A DNA stretch of 64,000 bases from Sphaerospermopsis torques-reginae ITEP-024 (GCF_019598945.1 NZ_CP080598.1:3410001-3474000); one strand, 5' to 3'. Shown: positions 26,137 to 35,267, numbered from the stretch's first letter. Program-made: numbers and translations. Notes: generated by a model from the letters alone, not told the origin.

Positions 26137-26883
26137 ATGCAATTAATTGAGAGGTATATTATTCAAAAAAATTATCCCCATAAACAGGAGATTGATGATT
26201 TGTACGTTTTTGCTAAAAACTTCTACAATTATGTTAAATTATATATCCACCAAAGTTGGAGTTTAAAGAATAAATATCTAGATATTGATTTACTAACCAA
26301 ACAGTTAAAGTATTCTCAAGCTGATCAAGAGTTATCTGCTCAAGGAGCAAAAAAATTCTTATTAGGTTTGCATCACTATTGGTTAAAATTTTTGGCAGTA
26401 ATTAAAACATACATAGAAAATAAACCAGAATTTTTAGACAGAGACAAATTACTCAAATATCAACACAAAGAAAAGAGCAGACAGTTATTAGTTTATATAG
26501 CTCAGATCGTGAGTAAATACAAAATGAAAGCAGACTTGATTCATCTATCACCAAAACATATTTGCGTTCCTACTGTTGTAGCTTATTTCTGTCTGCATCG
26601 AGTCAGGAATGTACCCAATATTGACCATGATGTGGTAGAAGTTGTTTATGAAAAAGAGGAGTTAGATTATGACTTAAAACAAGATGCGATTGCAGCGATT
26701 AATGTAGGCAGAGATAACCTAGCAGCTTTAACTGCTAACCAACTTAGATTTGTGCAATTTATAATCAAAGGGCAGATTATCAAGTCAATTAATCGTTATT
26801 ACAATCAACAAAAAGCTAAATTAAAATCTTTACTACCGACTCGTAAACAAACATCTAAATTGTTGATGTTAATGGTAGTTTAA
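26137..26883 (+). pseudogene. IS200/IS605-family TnpB remnant with internal deletion
   Basis: 248 codons match the N-terminal two thirds of a TnpB RNA-guided nuclease: MQLIERYIIQKNYPHKQEID, AKNFYNYVKLYIHQS, KYQHKEKSRQLLVY, then the RuvC-I region AINVGRDNLAALTANQ and IIKSINRYYNQQKAKL. The expected RuvC-I Asp is Asn here (INVG for IDVG). After residue ~235 the RuvC-II and zinc-finger parts are missing. In a shifted frame the last bases read IVDVNGSLIF, resembling the RuvC-III D-x-N motif, so ~120 codons were deleted with a frameshift. I start at the ATG of MQLIER; an upstream ATG at 26110 is in frame. Confidence 0.8.
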
Positions 26884-26975
26884 TATTTTAATATAAAGTA
26901 TTCCCGACAGCGTTTAGCCAAGGGATAGGGGCGTTATAGTTCTCCCTGTTGGGGTGATTCCCTAAGAACAAACAA
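26884..26975 (+). other. Likely right end of the tnpB element (structured)
   Basis: Following the remnant, TTCCCGACAG (from 26901) can pair with CTGTTGGGG (from 26946), and AGGGG with CCCT inside. In IS605-type elements the right end and the guide RNA (omegaRNA) lie here. Assignment is from position only. Confidence 0.35.
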
Positions 26976-26989
26976 CATGATATAAATGT

Positions 26990-27031
26990 ATGTTCATGGT
27001 ATGTTCATGGTATGTTTATGGTATGTTCATG
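26990..27031. repeat. TATGTTCATGG tandem repeat
   Basis: Four units of an 11-bp repeat (TATGTTCATGG, one with TTTATGG) lie between the tnpB right end and the leader of the RRM gene. No further gene is seen in the gap 26884-27170. Confidence 0.85.
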
Positions 27032-27170
27032 TAGTTTGAAACTATAGTTTGATAGTTGGCATTAAAAAATTGGTTTATGGCGATTTTTGTTAATAGCATC
27101 TATTTAGAAGCCAAAGCCAAGTCAATGTTTTTGTTTTGTCATTTTCATTTTTACACTGGAGGTATAGTTC

Positions 27171-27656
27171 ATGTCAGTTCGCCTATACATAGGTAATTTG
27201 CCCAAAGAAGAAATTGATCGTCAAGAATTGCAAGCTGTATTTGCGGCTGAAGGCGATGCTGTCACTACTAAACTGATTAAAGACCGCAAAACAGGTAAAT
27301 GTCGCGGTTTTGGATTTTTAACGGTGAACAATGACGAACAAGCAGACCAAATTATTGAAAAATATAATGGTCAATTGTTTAAAGATGCTGCCATTAAACT
27401 AGAAAAGGCATTACCCCGGACTAAAGGTGATGAAGGTGAAGAACAAGCACCCAAAGCTGCTAGTCAAGGTAGTAGCACTCCTGCACCTAATACCAACAAA
27501 GAACGCCGTGAAAAAGGATCTAAAAAATCTCGCCGTGGTGGTGGTGGATCTCGTGAGACAGCTAGTACAGTTGATTCAGATGCGATTCGTCCAGATCCCC
27601 GTTGGGCTGATAAGTTAGAACAACTCAAACAAATGTTAGCTGCTGCCGGCTCCTGA
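27171..27656 (+). CDS. RRM-type RNA-binding protein
   Basis: 161 residues. One RNA recognition motif (residues 3-80) with RNP2 LYIGNL and RNP1 KCRGFGFLTV, followed by a charged Gly/Arg/Ser-rich tail (KKSRRGGGGSRE) and a short C-terminal helix. It differs from the short cold-inducible Rbp at 61055-61378 by a longer tail and an EEIDRQELQAVF first helix. Cytoplasmic; likely binds mRNA. A strong GGAGG RBS lies 8 bp upstream of ATG, and an AT-rich leader precedes it. Confidence 0.88.
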   Translation: MSVRLYIGNLPKEEIDRQELQAVFAAEGDAVTTKLIKDRKTGKCRGFGFLTVNNDEQADQIIEKYNGQLFKDAAIKLEKALPRTKGDEGEEQAPKAASQGSSTPAPNTNKERREKGSKKSRRGGGGSRETASTVDSDAIRPDPRWADKLEQLKQMLAAAGS

Positions 27657-27699
27657 TCCTCCAGGTCCAGTGCTAAAAATTAAAAATCACAAATATAGC

Positions 27700-27793
27700 A
27701 GGAGTCAGGAGTCAGGAGTCAGGAGTAAAACTCGCTGCTCGTGGGATTTTCATGATTAACTGATATCCTAACTACTTTGTCTACAGCCATATC
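27700..27793 (-). repeat. Dispersed ~95-bp repeat carrying ACTCCTG heptamers, minus copy
   Basis: Reverse complement of the unit described at 1198-1308: TATAGCAGGAGTCAGGAG heptamers, AGTAAAACT, then ATCCTAACTACTTTGTCTAC. It follows the RRM gene. Confidence 0.6.
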
Positions 27794-27913
27794 ACAAATG
27801 ATGGAGATTTTTAATTTTTGGTTGTTCTTTTGTAGCTAAGGCTACTAAATTTCTCTGAAATCACCAGCCCTCGTGGACTGTTTTTTGTGCAAACAACCAA
27901 CAATAACAGAGGC

Positions 27914-27962
27914 ATTAAGCAGTGTTGAAAGCTAAATCTGGCTTCAGCACTGCTTAATTTTA
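27914..27962 (+). terminator. Strong hairpin terminator
   Basis: ATTAAGCAGTGTTGA (27914-27928) pairs with TCAGCACTGCTTAAT (27944-27958) with one G:U, and is followed by TTTTATT. A weaker hairpin with six T lies just before it (27863-27888). It lies 260 bp after the RRM gene, so it may end that transcript or an unannotated small RNA. Confidence 0.75.
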
Positions 27963-28000
27963 TTAAGGGGACTGGGGAGAAAAATTTTAGATTTTAGTAG

Positions 28001-28114
28001 GACTTACGCACCACAAGTCACGGAAGAATGAAGCACGAAGGAACGAAGTACACTTTCACCGGAGGTGTTCCCGAAGGGTAGGAAAGAGGGTTTGAGAGAT
28101 ATTTTGCGTAAGTC
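28001..28114. mobile_element. MITE-like element with GACTTACGCA termini
   Basis: Perfect 10-bp inverted ends GACTTACGCA (28001-28010) and TGCGTAAGTC (28105-28114) enclose ~95 bp without an open frame. A single end of the same type occurs at 14295-14304. The remainder of the gap to 28713 is very AT-rich, with a direct repeat AAAACTGTAG(C/T)TTA at about 28199 and 28267, and is probably the leader or regulatory region of the glycosyltransferase. Confidence 0.65.
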
Positions 28115-28713
28115 ATGTTTAGATTGGAGTTGACAAAAACAATCCAAAATCCAAAATAAAAAACTCCTGCCGCCTGCCCCCTGCTATAACTTTTTTACAA
28201 AACTGTAGCTTATTTAACAAAAAAAAATAATTCATAATAATAGTATAAGTCAATACTGGATTTTAAAAACTGTAGTTTAAAAAAAGTAATTTCACCAAAG
28301 AAGATTGTTAGCATGAAAGATGTGTAAACCAAACGAAATTGTCAATTCAATAGTAATTAATAATTGTTTTATGGGGGAAACAAATAATGTCAATCAGTGA
28401 ATAAAACTATTTAAAATTCACGTATTTTATGCTTTTTAATCGGCGTATTAAGCATTAATTTTGCATTAATTAATGTCCGATATATCATTGATAAAATTTT
28501 GTTTATTAGTATCAAAAAAATAGAATGTCATCTATCAAAGGTATTAAATATTAATATACAAAACTATGTGGTTTTGATGAAAATTTACCCCTGAAATCAT
28601 CATTTATAAATTAAAATAAAGATTAATCAAAGTTTCTAAAGAATTCAGGTAAGCGTGAACAGCGTAAACTTGGAAACCCAAACTACCTTGTGATAATCAG
28701 CAACACACAACTT

Positions 28714-29985
28714 ATGAACTCTACCAGTAACAAACGCATTGCTTTAATTTCAGTCCACGGTGATCCGGCGATTGAAATAGGGAGAGAAGAGGCTGGAGGA
28801 CAAAATGTATATGTCCGTCAAGTGGGTGAAGCACTATCCCAACTAGGATGGCAAGTTGATATGTTTAGCCGGAAAATAAGTGTTGAACAAGAAAATATTG
28901 TGCAACATAATTCCCGCTGTCGAACCATTCGGTTAACAGCAGGTCCTGTGGAATTTGTACCACGAGATAACGGCTTTAAATATTTGCCAGAATTTGTAGA
29001 ACAGTTATTAAAATTTCAAAAAGAAAACGGCTTTAAATATGAGTTGGTTCACACTAACTACTGGTTATCCAGTTGGGTAGGTTTGCAGTTAAAACAAATC
29101 CAAGGAAGTAAACAGGTTCATACATATCATTCTTTAGGCATCGTCAAATATAACACAATAGAAAATATTCCTTTAGTTGCTAGTCAACGTCTAGCGGTAG
29201 AAAAAGAAGTTTTAGAAACAGCAGAAAGAATTGTGGCTACAAGTCCACAGGAAAAACAACACATGAGAACTTTGGTTTCTCAACAAGGAAATATTGATAT
29301 TATTCCTTGTGGTACAGATATTCGCCGTTTTGGTTCTGTGGAGAGAGAAGCAGCGAGAGCTAAATTAGGTATTGACAAAGATGCTAAGGTGGTGTTATAT
29401 GTGGGACGTTTTGATCCACGGAAGGGGATAGAAACTTTGGTGCGTGCGGTGCGGGAGTCGCATTTTTTTGGTGATAAAAACCTGAAGTTAATTATTGGTG
29501 GGGGAAGTACACCAGGTAATAGCGATGGTAGAGAACGCGATCGCATTGAAGGAATAGTTAACGAGTTGGGGATGGGTGACTGTACAGTTTTCCCTGGTTT
29601 GTTGAAACAGGAAATTCTCCCCACTTATTACGCTGCGGCTGATGTGTGCGTGATTCCTAGCCATTATGAACCTTTTGGACTGGTTGCGGTGGAAGCTATG
29701 GCCTGTGGTACACCGGTGATCGCTAGTGATGTGGGTGGACTTCAGTTTAGTGTGGTGAATGAAAATACTGGTTTGTTAGTACCACCTCAAGATGTATCAG
29801 CGTTTAGTAATGCTATTGACAGGATTTTAGGTAATTCTGAATGGCGTGCGGAGTTGGGTAAAGCGGGTAATATGCGGGTAATGAGTAAGTTTAGTTGGGA
29901 TGGTGTGGCGAGTCAGTTGGATTCGCTTTATACTGAACTGCTGCAATCGGTTAAAGAAAAAGAGCCAGCTTTGGTTGCTGGTTAG
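28714..29985 (+). CDS. Glycosyltransferase family 4 (GT-B) protein
   Basis: 423 residues from ATG 28714; a GTG at 28690 would add eight, but the match to the family begins at KRIALISVHGDP. The N-terminal Rossmann domain carries GGQNVYVRQVGEALSQLG, which is typical of sucrose-synthase/SPS-like and mycothiol-type GT4 enzymes. The C-terminal donor domain shows VLYVGRFDPRKGIETLV (~220) and the EX7E region HYEPFGLVAVEAMACGTPVIAS (~318-339). It transfers a sugar from a nucleotide donor; the acceptor is unknown. A long AT-rich upstream region suggests regulated expression. Terminator at 30016. Confidence 0.88.
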   Translation: MNSTSNKRIALISVHGDPAIEIGREEAGGQNVYVRQVGEALSQLGWQVDMFSRKISVEQENIVQHNSRCRTIRLTAGPVEFVPRDNGFKYLPEFVEQLLKFQKENGFKYELVHTNYWLSSWVGLQLKQIQGSKQVHTYHSLGIVKYNTIENIPLVASQRLAVEKEVLETAERIVATSPQEKQHMRTLVSQQGNIDIIPCGTDIRRFGSVEREAARAKLGIDKDAKVVLYVGRFDPRKGIETLVRAVRESHFFGDKNLKLIIGGGSTPGNSDGRERDRIEGIVNELGMGDCTVFPGLLKQEILPTYYAAADVCVIPSHYEPFGLVAVEAMACGTPVIASDVGGLQFSVVNENTGLLVPPQDVSAFSNAIDRILGNSEWRAELGKAGNMRVMSKFSWDGVASQLDSLYTELLQSVKEKEPALVAG

Positions 29986-30015
29986 TTAATTAATAATCTT
30001 TTTTGACGGGTTTTT

Positions 30016-30047
30016 GATATCCTCTGGGTTTTCAGGGGATATTTTTT
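30016..30047 (+). terminator. Rho-independent terminator after the glycosyltransferase
   Basis: ATATCC-t-CTG, loop GGTTTT, CAG-g-GGATAT, then TTTTT, starting 31 bp after the stop. Confidence 0.8.
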
Positions 30048-30093
30048 AGGAATTATGTATCCACTGTCAATAAATCTGTTCTATTTTAGTAGT

Positions 30094-30157
30094 TTGGGTT
30101 GAACAAAGTGAAACCCAACAAATGTCTATAAATGTTGGGTTTCGTTCCTCAACCCAA
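30094..30157. repeat. Palindromic repeat (GGGTTGA...AAACCCAACA type)
   Basis: The left arm (TTGGGTTGAACAAAGTGAAA, then CCCAACA) and the right arm (TGTTGGGTTTCGTTCCTCAA, then CCCAA) pair almost fully around a 12-nt loop. This type of snap-back repeat is frequent between cyanobacterial genes. Confidence 0.8.
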
Positions 30158-30248
30158 CCTACAGAATTTTATTTTTTGGGCTTAACCGAAAAGTATTGGT
30201 TCAGGACTGCTATATTACAATTATATTATTAATTTCAACTACCTAATC

Positions 30249-30542
30249 ATGACAACCATATCTATATAATTACCAGAAAGCATTTTTCACACATTAGGAA
30301 AATCCCCTGATGAATTAGCTAGAGACATGAAAATTGCTGCTGCTGTTAAATGGTATGAATTAGGATCGATATCTCAAGGTAAAGCGGCTGAGATAGCAGG
30401 TTTAAACAGAATAGAATTTATGGATGTTCTGATTCGTTATCAGGTTTCTCCATTTCAATATACTGCGGTCGAATTAGCCGAGGAAATTTTTTGTTTCCCA
30501 CGCAAAGACGCAAAGACGCAAAGGAAGGAAAGAGGATATTAA
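30249..30542 (+). pseudogene. UPF0175 family protein, interrupted by a stop codon
   Basis: The frame starting ATG 30249 reads MTTISI, a TAA stop (30267-30269), then LPESIFHTLGKSPDELARDM and AAAVKWYELGSISQGKAAEIAGLNRIEFMDVLIRYQVSPFQYT. The latter is the core of UPF0175 (small antitoxin-like proteins). The first part normally continues through this point (I-x-LP), so a sense codon such as CAA has become TAA. A shorter product from ATG 30327 (71 aa) is possible. The C-terminal end is distorted by a CGCAAAGACGCAAAGACG repeat that replaces the usual tail. Confidence 0.75.
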
Positions 30543-30543
30543 T

Positions 30544-30726
30544 TTACTCAAATAATGAAAGTTGTCCTTCTCTTTTTAGTCTCCAACTGTCTTCTCCTAT
30601 CCGTTCTCCAATATCTTGTAAAACTGTGAGAATTGTTTGATTTTCTGGTGTTGTGCCGTTTTTTAAAAGTGGTAATAGATGCAATACTATTTCATCAAAG
30701 CTGGGGTTTTTTCTTTCTCGTTCCAT
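30544..30726 (-). CDS. Small hypothetical protein, possibly a fragment
   Basis: 60 residues (MERERKNPSFDEIVLHLLPL ... SWRLKREGQLSLFE), start ATG 30726. It ends in the QLSLFE motif seen at the C terminus of several DNA-associated proteins, but I do not recognise the family. The short length and position between two decayed genes suggest it could be the last part of a larger gene. The predicted partner on either side is absent. Confidence 0.4.
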   Translation of the reverse strand: MERERKNPSFDEIVLHLLPLLKNGTTPENQTILTVLQDIGERIGEDSWRLKREGQLSLFE

Positions 30727-30796
30727 TCTGCGTTCTCTGCGTCTCTGCGTGAAATCAAAAAATGTATTTTGTTAAATATCCCCAACTTCTTTTTTC

Positions 30797-30935
30797 ATGA
30801 TCTCAAAAAATAATCAAACTTGGACAGAAGTCGGCTATCTGGTAGGTTTTTCAGCCTTTTTCCCGATCAAGTGCAACAACGGATGAGTATAGCTTTGTTA
30901 TCTCCCCACCTAAAGGCTAAAGTGGATAGAAAGTA
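30797..30935 (+). pseudogene. Small decayed open frame
   Basis: ATG at about 30798 gives MISKNNQTWTEVGYLVGFS before a frame change. The following frame reads FSLFPDQVQQRMSIALLSP and HLKAKVDRK then TAA. Together they look like one small protein with a frameshift. Family unknown. Confidence 0.25.
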
Positions 30936-30949
30936 AAGCAGGTACAACG

Positions 30950-31222
30950 ATGGAAGTTCAAGAAATTAAAAAATTCCCCAAACCCAGAAAAATAGACAGT
31001 CAACCCACCCCAGCCCAGCACGTCAAGATATTAGACTGTAATCAACCAGTTAGTAGAGTTATATTTGAATGCTGGCATTGTAAACAAGGTATTTTGAGTG
31101 AAGTAGATGTCACCTCATCCCAATTTCTAGAAATTACCTGTCCCAGTTGTGGTAAAACAGGTTTAAGGCTGATGGCGGATAAAGTCCTGTCAACAACACC
31201 TATTCCTTCACCTTGGCAATAA
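30950..31222 (+). CDS. Small zinc-ribbon protein, hypothetical
   Basis: 90 residues. Four cysteines in two CxxC pairs (FECWHCKQG ~40-48 and ITCPSCGKTG ~63-72) form a likely structural zinc ribbon. The N terminus is basic/proline-rich. No known family is recognised. ATG 30950 follows CAACG without a clear RBS. It is followed by GGTGACA heptamers (31226-31254). Function unknown; a nucleic-acid or protein-binding role is possible. Confidence 0.6.
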   Translation: MEVQEIKKFPKPRKIDSQPTPAQHVKILDCNQPVSRVIFECWHCKQGILSEVDVTSSQFLEITCPSCGKTGLRLMADKVLSTTPIPSPWQ

Positions 31223-31571
31223 ACAGGTGACAGGTGACAGGTGACAGGTGACAGTTAAGAGGGAATAGGGAAAAATATTTTCCTCCTGTAACTCCTGCCT
31301 CCTGACTCCTGTTATATGTTGTTTATTAAATTCATAAACGAACCGCAGAGGCGCAGAGAACACAGAGAAAGAAGAAATTGTTAAACAGTTTGGCGCGGCC
31401 TCTTCAAAAAAATGATAATAAATCAAGTAGTAACTAAAAATCTCTCTTAAACCTTCTTCCCTTTGTGTCCTTTGCGTTCTTTGCGGTTCGTTCTTCCGTG
31501 ATTCCTGCCTAAGTCCTATATCCTATAATATAACCTCAACCTAAAAACCGTATTATTGATAATTAATTATT

Positions 31572-33302
31572 TTGCAACCCGTAGACTTTACCACCCTCAC
31601 CGCAACTTGCAGCGAACTCCGCGCTAACTGGCTACCCGCACGCACAGAACAAGTATATCAGCGCGATCGCCATACTATAGCCATAGCTTTACGCACCATG
31701 AAAAAGCGTGACTGGCTAGATATATCATGGCATCCCCAAGCGACACGCATTTGTATTGCAGAACCACCACCACGCACACCAGATACTTTCACTTTCAGTC
31801 AACAACTCATACATCAGTTGGGTGGTTTAGCTTTAATAGCTATAGATTTTATCGCCCCTTGGGAACGAGTGGTAGACTTTAAATTTGCCCGTCGTCCAGG
31901 AGAAGCAGCACTTTATCACCTGTATGTGGAAGTTATGGGTAAATATAGTAATGCTATTCTCACCGATGCTAATAACGAAATTATCACGGCCGCCCATCAA
32001 GTTAGTCAACAACAGTCTAGCGTTCGTCCGATCCAAACCGGTCAACCTTACGAAACACCACCCAAACTCACGGGAACTATCCCCAATTTAAACGAATCTC
32101 AAACACGCTGGCAAGAACGGGTGAGTTTAGTACCAGGTGCTATTAAAAAGCAACTCCTGAAAAGTTATAGCGGTTTAAGTGCAGCTTTGTTAGATTCTAT
32201 GTTATTCGCTGCCAATATATCACCAGAAACCAATAGTGATATTTTAACCGCCCATGACTGGGATAGACTATTTAGCAAATGGCAAGAATGGTTACAAAAT
32301 TTAGAACTTGGTAAATTTCAACCTGCGGTAACTGCCAAGGGTTACACTGTTTTAGGTTGGGGAGGAATAACACCAGCTAAGAATATCCAAGAATTACTCA
32401 ATCAATATTATAGTGATCAATTAAATCAACAAACATTTTCTCAGCTACGTCATCAGTTAACCCAGAAATTAAGTAATATTTTGGGTAAGTTAAATATTAA
32501 AGCCCAAACCTTTAAAGACAGGTTGCAACAGTCAGATCAAGCAGATGAATATAAACAACAAGCGGATCTGTTAATGGCACATCTGCACAACTGGCAACCA
32601 GGGATGACTGAAATTATTTTAAATGATTTTGAGACAGGTAAACCAGTGGCGATCGCCCTGCAACCAGACAAAAACGCTGTCCAAAACGCCCAAAAACTTT
32701 ACAAACAACATCAAAAACTCAAACGCGCCCGTGCAGCAGTCGAACCATTATTATTAGAAGTACAAGCAGAAATAGACTATTTGGAACAAGTAGAAGCCGC
32801 CATTTCCCAAATAGAGAACTACCAAAATACAGAAGACTTACAAGCTTTAGAAGAAATACGCGATGAACTCATAGAACAAAAATATTTAGAAGACTTAGAA
32901 TATCGTCGTCGTAGCAACACCGAAACCGCAAGTACAAACTTTCATCGTTATCGCACCCCTAGCGGTTTTGAAGTCTTGATCGGTCGTAACAACAATCAAA
33001 ATGATTATCTCACATTTCGGGTAGCTGGAGATTATGATTTATGGTTTCATGCCCAAGAAATACCCGGAAGTCACGTATTATTGAGACTAGAACCCGGCGC
33101 AGTTGCCGAAGAAGCAGACTTAGAATACACAGCCAACCTAGCAGCATACTTTAGTCGTGGCCGTGAAAGTGAACAAGTACCAGTTGTTTACACCCAACCC
33201 AACCGAGTCTATAAACCCAAAGGTGCAAAACCCGGACTTGTGGTTTATAAACAAGAAACGATAATTTGGGGAAAACCACAAGTAATAGGGAATAGGGAAT
33301 AG
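31572..33302 (+). CDS. rqcH: NFACT/RqcH family protein (ribosome quality control)
   Basis: 576 residues from a TTG start (no ATG in the matching N-terminal region). Contains the NFACT-N part (~5-190) with KYSNAILTD, a long coiled coil (~280-430: QDLTQKLSNILGKL..., RLQQSDQADEYKQQADLL) and the C-terminal NFACT-R (DUF814) domain with GRNNNQNDYLTFRVA, DLWFHAQEIPGSHVLLR (~497-513) and the proline-lysine tail. RqcH recruits tRNA-Ala to stalled 50S subunits and adds alanine tails. Once annotated as fibronectin-binding protein A. A palindromic upstream region (31547-31571) is AT-rich. Confidence 0.92.
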   Translation: MQPVDFTTLTATCSELRANWLPARTEQVYQRDRHTIAIALRTMKKRDWLDISWHPQATRICIAEPPPRTPDTFTFSQQLIHQLGGLALIAIDFIAPWERVVDFKFARRPGEAALYHLYVEVMGKYSNAILTDANNEIITAAHQVSQQQSSVRPIQTGQPYETPPKLTGTIPNLNESQTRWQERVSLVPGAIKKQLLKSYSGLSAALLDSMLFAANISPETNSDILTAHDWDRLFSKWQEWLQNLELGKFQPAVTAKGYTVLGWGGITPAKNIQELLNQYYSDQLNQQTFSQLRHQLTQKLSNILGKLNIKAQTFKDRLQQSDQADEYKQQADLLMAHLHNWQPGMTEIILNDFETGKPVAIALQPDKNAVQNAQKLYKQHQKLKRARAAVEPLLLEVQAEIDYLEQVEAAISQIENYQNTEDLQALEEIRDELIEQKYLEDLEYRRRSNTETASTNFHRYRTPSGFEVLIGRNNNQNDYLTFRVAGDYDLWFHAQEIPGSHVLLRLEPGAVAEEADLEYTANLAAYFSRGRESEQVPVVYTQPNRVYKPKGAKPGLVVYKQETIIWGKPQVIGNRE

Positions 33303-33333
33303 GGAATAGGGAACAGAAAATTCTTTTTTTATC

Positions 33334-33375
<42 letters not shown>

Positions 33376-33511
33376 ACTCCTGAACTCCTGTCATAACTTC
33401 CTGACTTTTAGACCTTGACGGATCTTCCTCATCTGCCTGTAAATATAAAGACTTCCTTAACTTGGGACATATATTTTTTGAGAATTTTATAGAAAAATCT
33501 GTACCGCCTGT

Positions 33512-33644
33512 TACAATCTTGTTAAGAAAAGTTGCCCGTTGCATTTTGGGAACGTGCAATTTGGTTTTGACTCTACTGAGAAGACAACACGAACAACGTT
33601 TTTAAATTTTTTTTGACCAGCCCGTGGGAAGGCTGGTTTTTTAT
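33512..33644 (+). ncRNA. Candidate intergenic small RNA with terminator
   Basis: A -10 box TACAAT (33512-33517) is followed by ~100 nt with a hairpin (GTTGCAT/CGTGCAAT near 33539-33558) and a textbook terminator ACCAGCC...GGCTGGT + T6 (33616-33644). No open frame of useful length fits. The gap (33303-33713) also carries ACTCCTG heptamers (33335-33389) and a GGGAATA repeat on both sides. The terminator is certain; the RNA start is inferred. Confidence 0.4.
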
Positions 33645-33713
33645 TTAACAACGTAGGGGCAAACCCCCCGTGGTTGCCCCTATTCCCTATTCCCTATTCC
33701 CTATTCCCTGTTC

Positions 33714-35267
33714 CTAGAAACTAAAGGTAGTTCTCAACGCCCCAATTACCACATCATTATTATTATTGTTATGGTCTGGTGCGGTTAACCAAATAACTCC
33801 AGGGGTAATGGTGATATTGTCGTTGAGTTTATATTGATAAAATGCTTCGATGTGATATGAGGTGTTTTGGTCTTTGAATTGTGTCAAGTTGGTACTTGTA
33901 CTGGTAACTTTTGGCTCCATGCCGACGATAATACCAGCTAAGTTACCTTTTTTACCCAAGTCTCGGAAACCAAGGGTGACAGCATAGTTCCAAATATCTA
34001 CATCTCCTCTTGTACCTGTTAACACATCACTCTTGGTATATCCACCCCAACCACCTAACACAAATTTATCACTAATGCCTATGGATGCTTGCACACCGTA
34101 GGAATTACTGGAAAATGAATTGGTTCCAAAAAAGTTAGATGTGGCGTTATTGCTACCTGTAGCTAGTCGTGTATTGTAGGAATTGATGTAAGTTAAACCA
34201 AGGGTAATGCGATCGCTTGGTTTTACAGTCAACTGTGCCAAAGCACCATAAGGACCATCAAACAAACCACTTCCACTGGCAGGGTTATTCGCTGAATCTG
34301 CTAAATACCCTAAACTTACTCCCACCTTATCGCTAAACTGGTGAGTTACTCCCAAACCCGCACCACCTATTTGGTTATAAATAGGGTTGCGTGTACCAAA
34401 GGTAGATAAAGCACCAAAAGCACCATCACCGTCAAAAATGTTCACTGTACTGGTAATGTCGTCTATTGCACCACCGGCGGCGATCGCTATTGCTTGGGTT
34501 TTCTCACCAAGAGGGAATCTATACGATAGTGTTCCCAGTACAGACGTGGTAGTACTACTAGCTTCAAAAGCCAAATTTCCTTCCTCTGTTAGCAAGTTAG
34601 GAGTGTCGATATTATTACTCTCAATTCTGGTAAACAGTGTATCTTTACCCGTAAAACTGCTGACAAATTCAATTCTTGCTCGCGCCCCAAGAGTAGTATT
34701 TTTATCTGTAATAGGTGTTCCGTTAACTTGATCACCTGATAAAACATCACTAACAACGGCTACAACTTGACCTTGCAGTTTAGTAGTGGTCGAAAACTGA
34801 TTTGCTTCTAACTCAGAAGTCTTTGCTTCCAAAGCATCCACACGCCCCCGTAAGGTTGCTAGTTCCGCAGAAAATTCTTCTTGCAGTTTTTGGATAGTTG
34901 CTAAGTCTTGTTTTGTGACTCCATCAGCAGTTGCAGTAGCAATTAATTCATTCACCCGATCCAAACAAGCATTCAAACCTGCTGCAAATTCATACCTGGT
35001 TAATGCGCGATTTCCCCGATAAGTTCCGTTAGGATAACCTGCAATACAACCATAACGTTCTACTAAAGACTGTAATGCTTGAAATGCCCAGTCTCCTGGT
35101 TGTACATCTGACAACTGAGATACTGAAGTAACTTGTGATATTAACTCTTGCTGAGAATAATTTGTTTCTGTTTTCCCTGCTGGTTCACTTGCGAAAACAG
35201 ATGTATTTGCACATAGTATAATGCTGCAAATAGCTGGACTGGTAAGATGATTCCACTTTTTAGCCAT
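33714..35267 (-). CDS. SLH-domain porin of the cyanobacterial 'iron uptake porin' family
   Basis: From ATG 35267, 517 residues (an in-frame TTG at 35333 gives 539 but would bury the signal peptide). Signal peptide ~1-27 (ending VFAS), SLH domain (QPGDWAFQALQSLVERYGCI and YRGNRALTRYEFAAGLNACL, ~55-110), coiled coil with DLATIQKLQEEFSAELATLRG (~120-160) and a C-terminal OprB-like beta-barrel (~170-517) ending in TTFSF, the outer-membrane terminal Phe signature. Divergent from znuA, with regulatory sites between them, so it may supply zinc or other ions to the periplasm. Confidence 0.88.
   Translation of the reverse strand: MAKKWNHLTSPAICSIILCANTSVFASEPAGKTETNYSQQELISQVTSVSQLSDVQPGDWAFQALQSLVERYGCIAGYPNGTYRGNRALTRYEFAAGLNACLDRVNELIATATADGVTKQDLATIQKLQEEFSAELATLRGRVDALEAKTSELEANQFSTTTKLQGQVVAVVSDVLSGDQVNGTPITDKNTTLGARARIEFVSSFTGKDTLFTRIESNNIDTPNLLTEEGNLAFEASSTTTSVLGTLSYRFPLGEKTQAIAIAAGGAIDDITSTVNIFDGDGAFGALSTFGTRNPIYNQIGGAGLGVTHQFSDKVGVSLGYLADSANNPASGSGLFDGPYGALAQLTVKPSDRITLGLTYINSYNTRLATGSNNATSNFFGTNSFSSNSYGVQASIGISDKFVLGGWGGYTKSDVLTGTRGDVDIWNYAVTLGFRDLGKKGNLAGIIVGMEPKVTSTSTNLTQFKDQNTSYHIEAFYQYKLNDNITITPGVIWLTAPDHNNNNNDVVIGALRTTFSF

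Noticed and set aside
31208-31426. 72-codon minus-strand frame
   Set aside because: Made of GGTGACA heptamers and low-complexity DNA.
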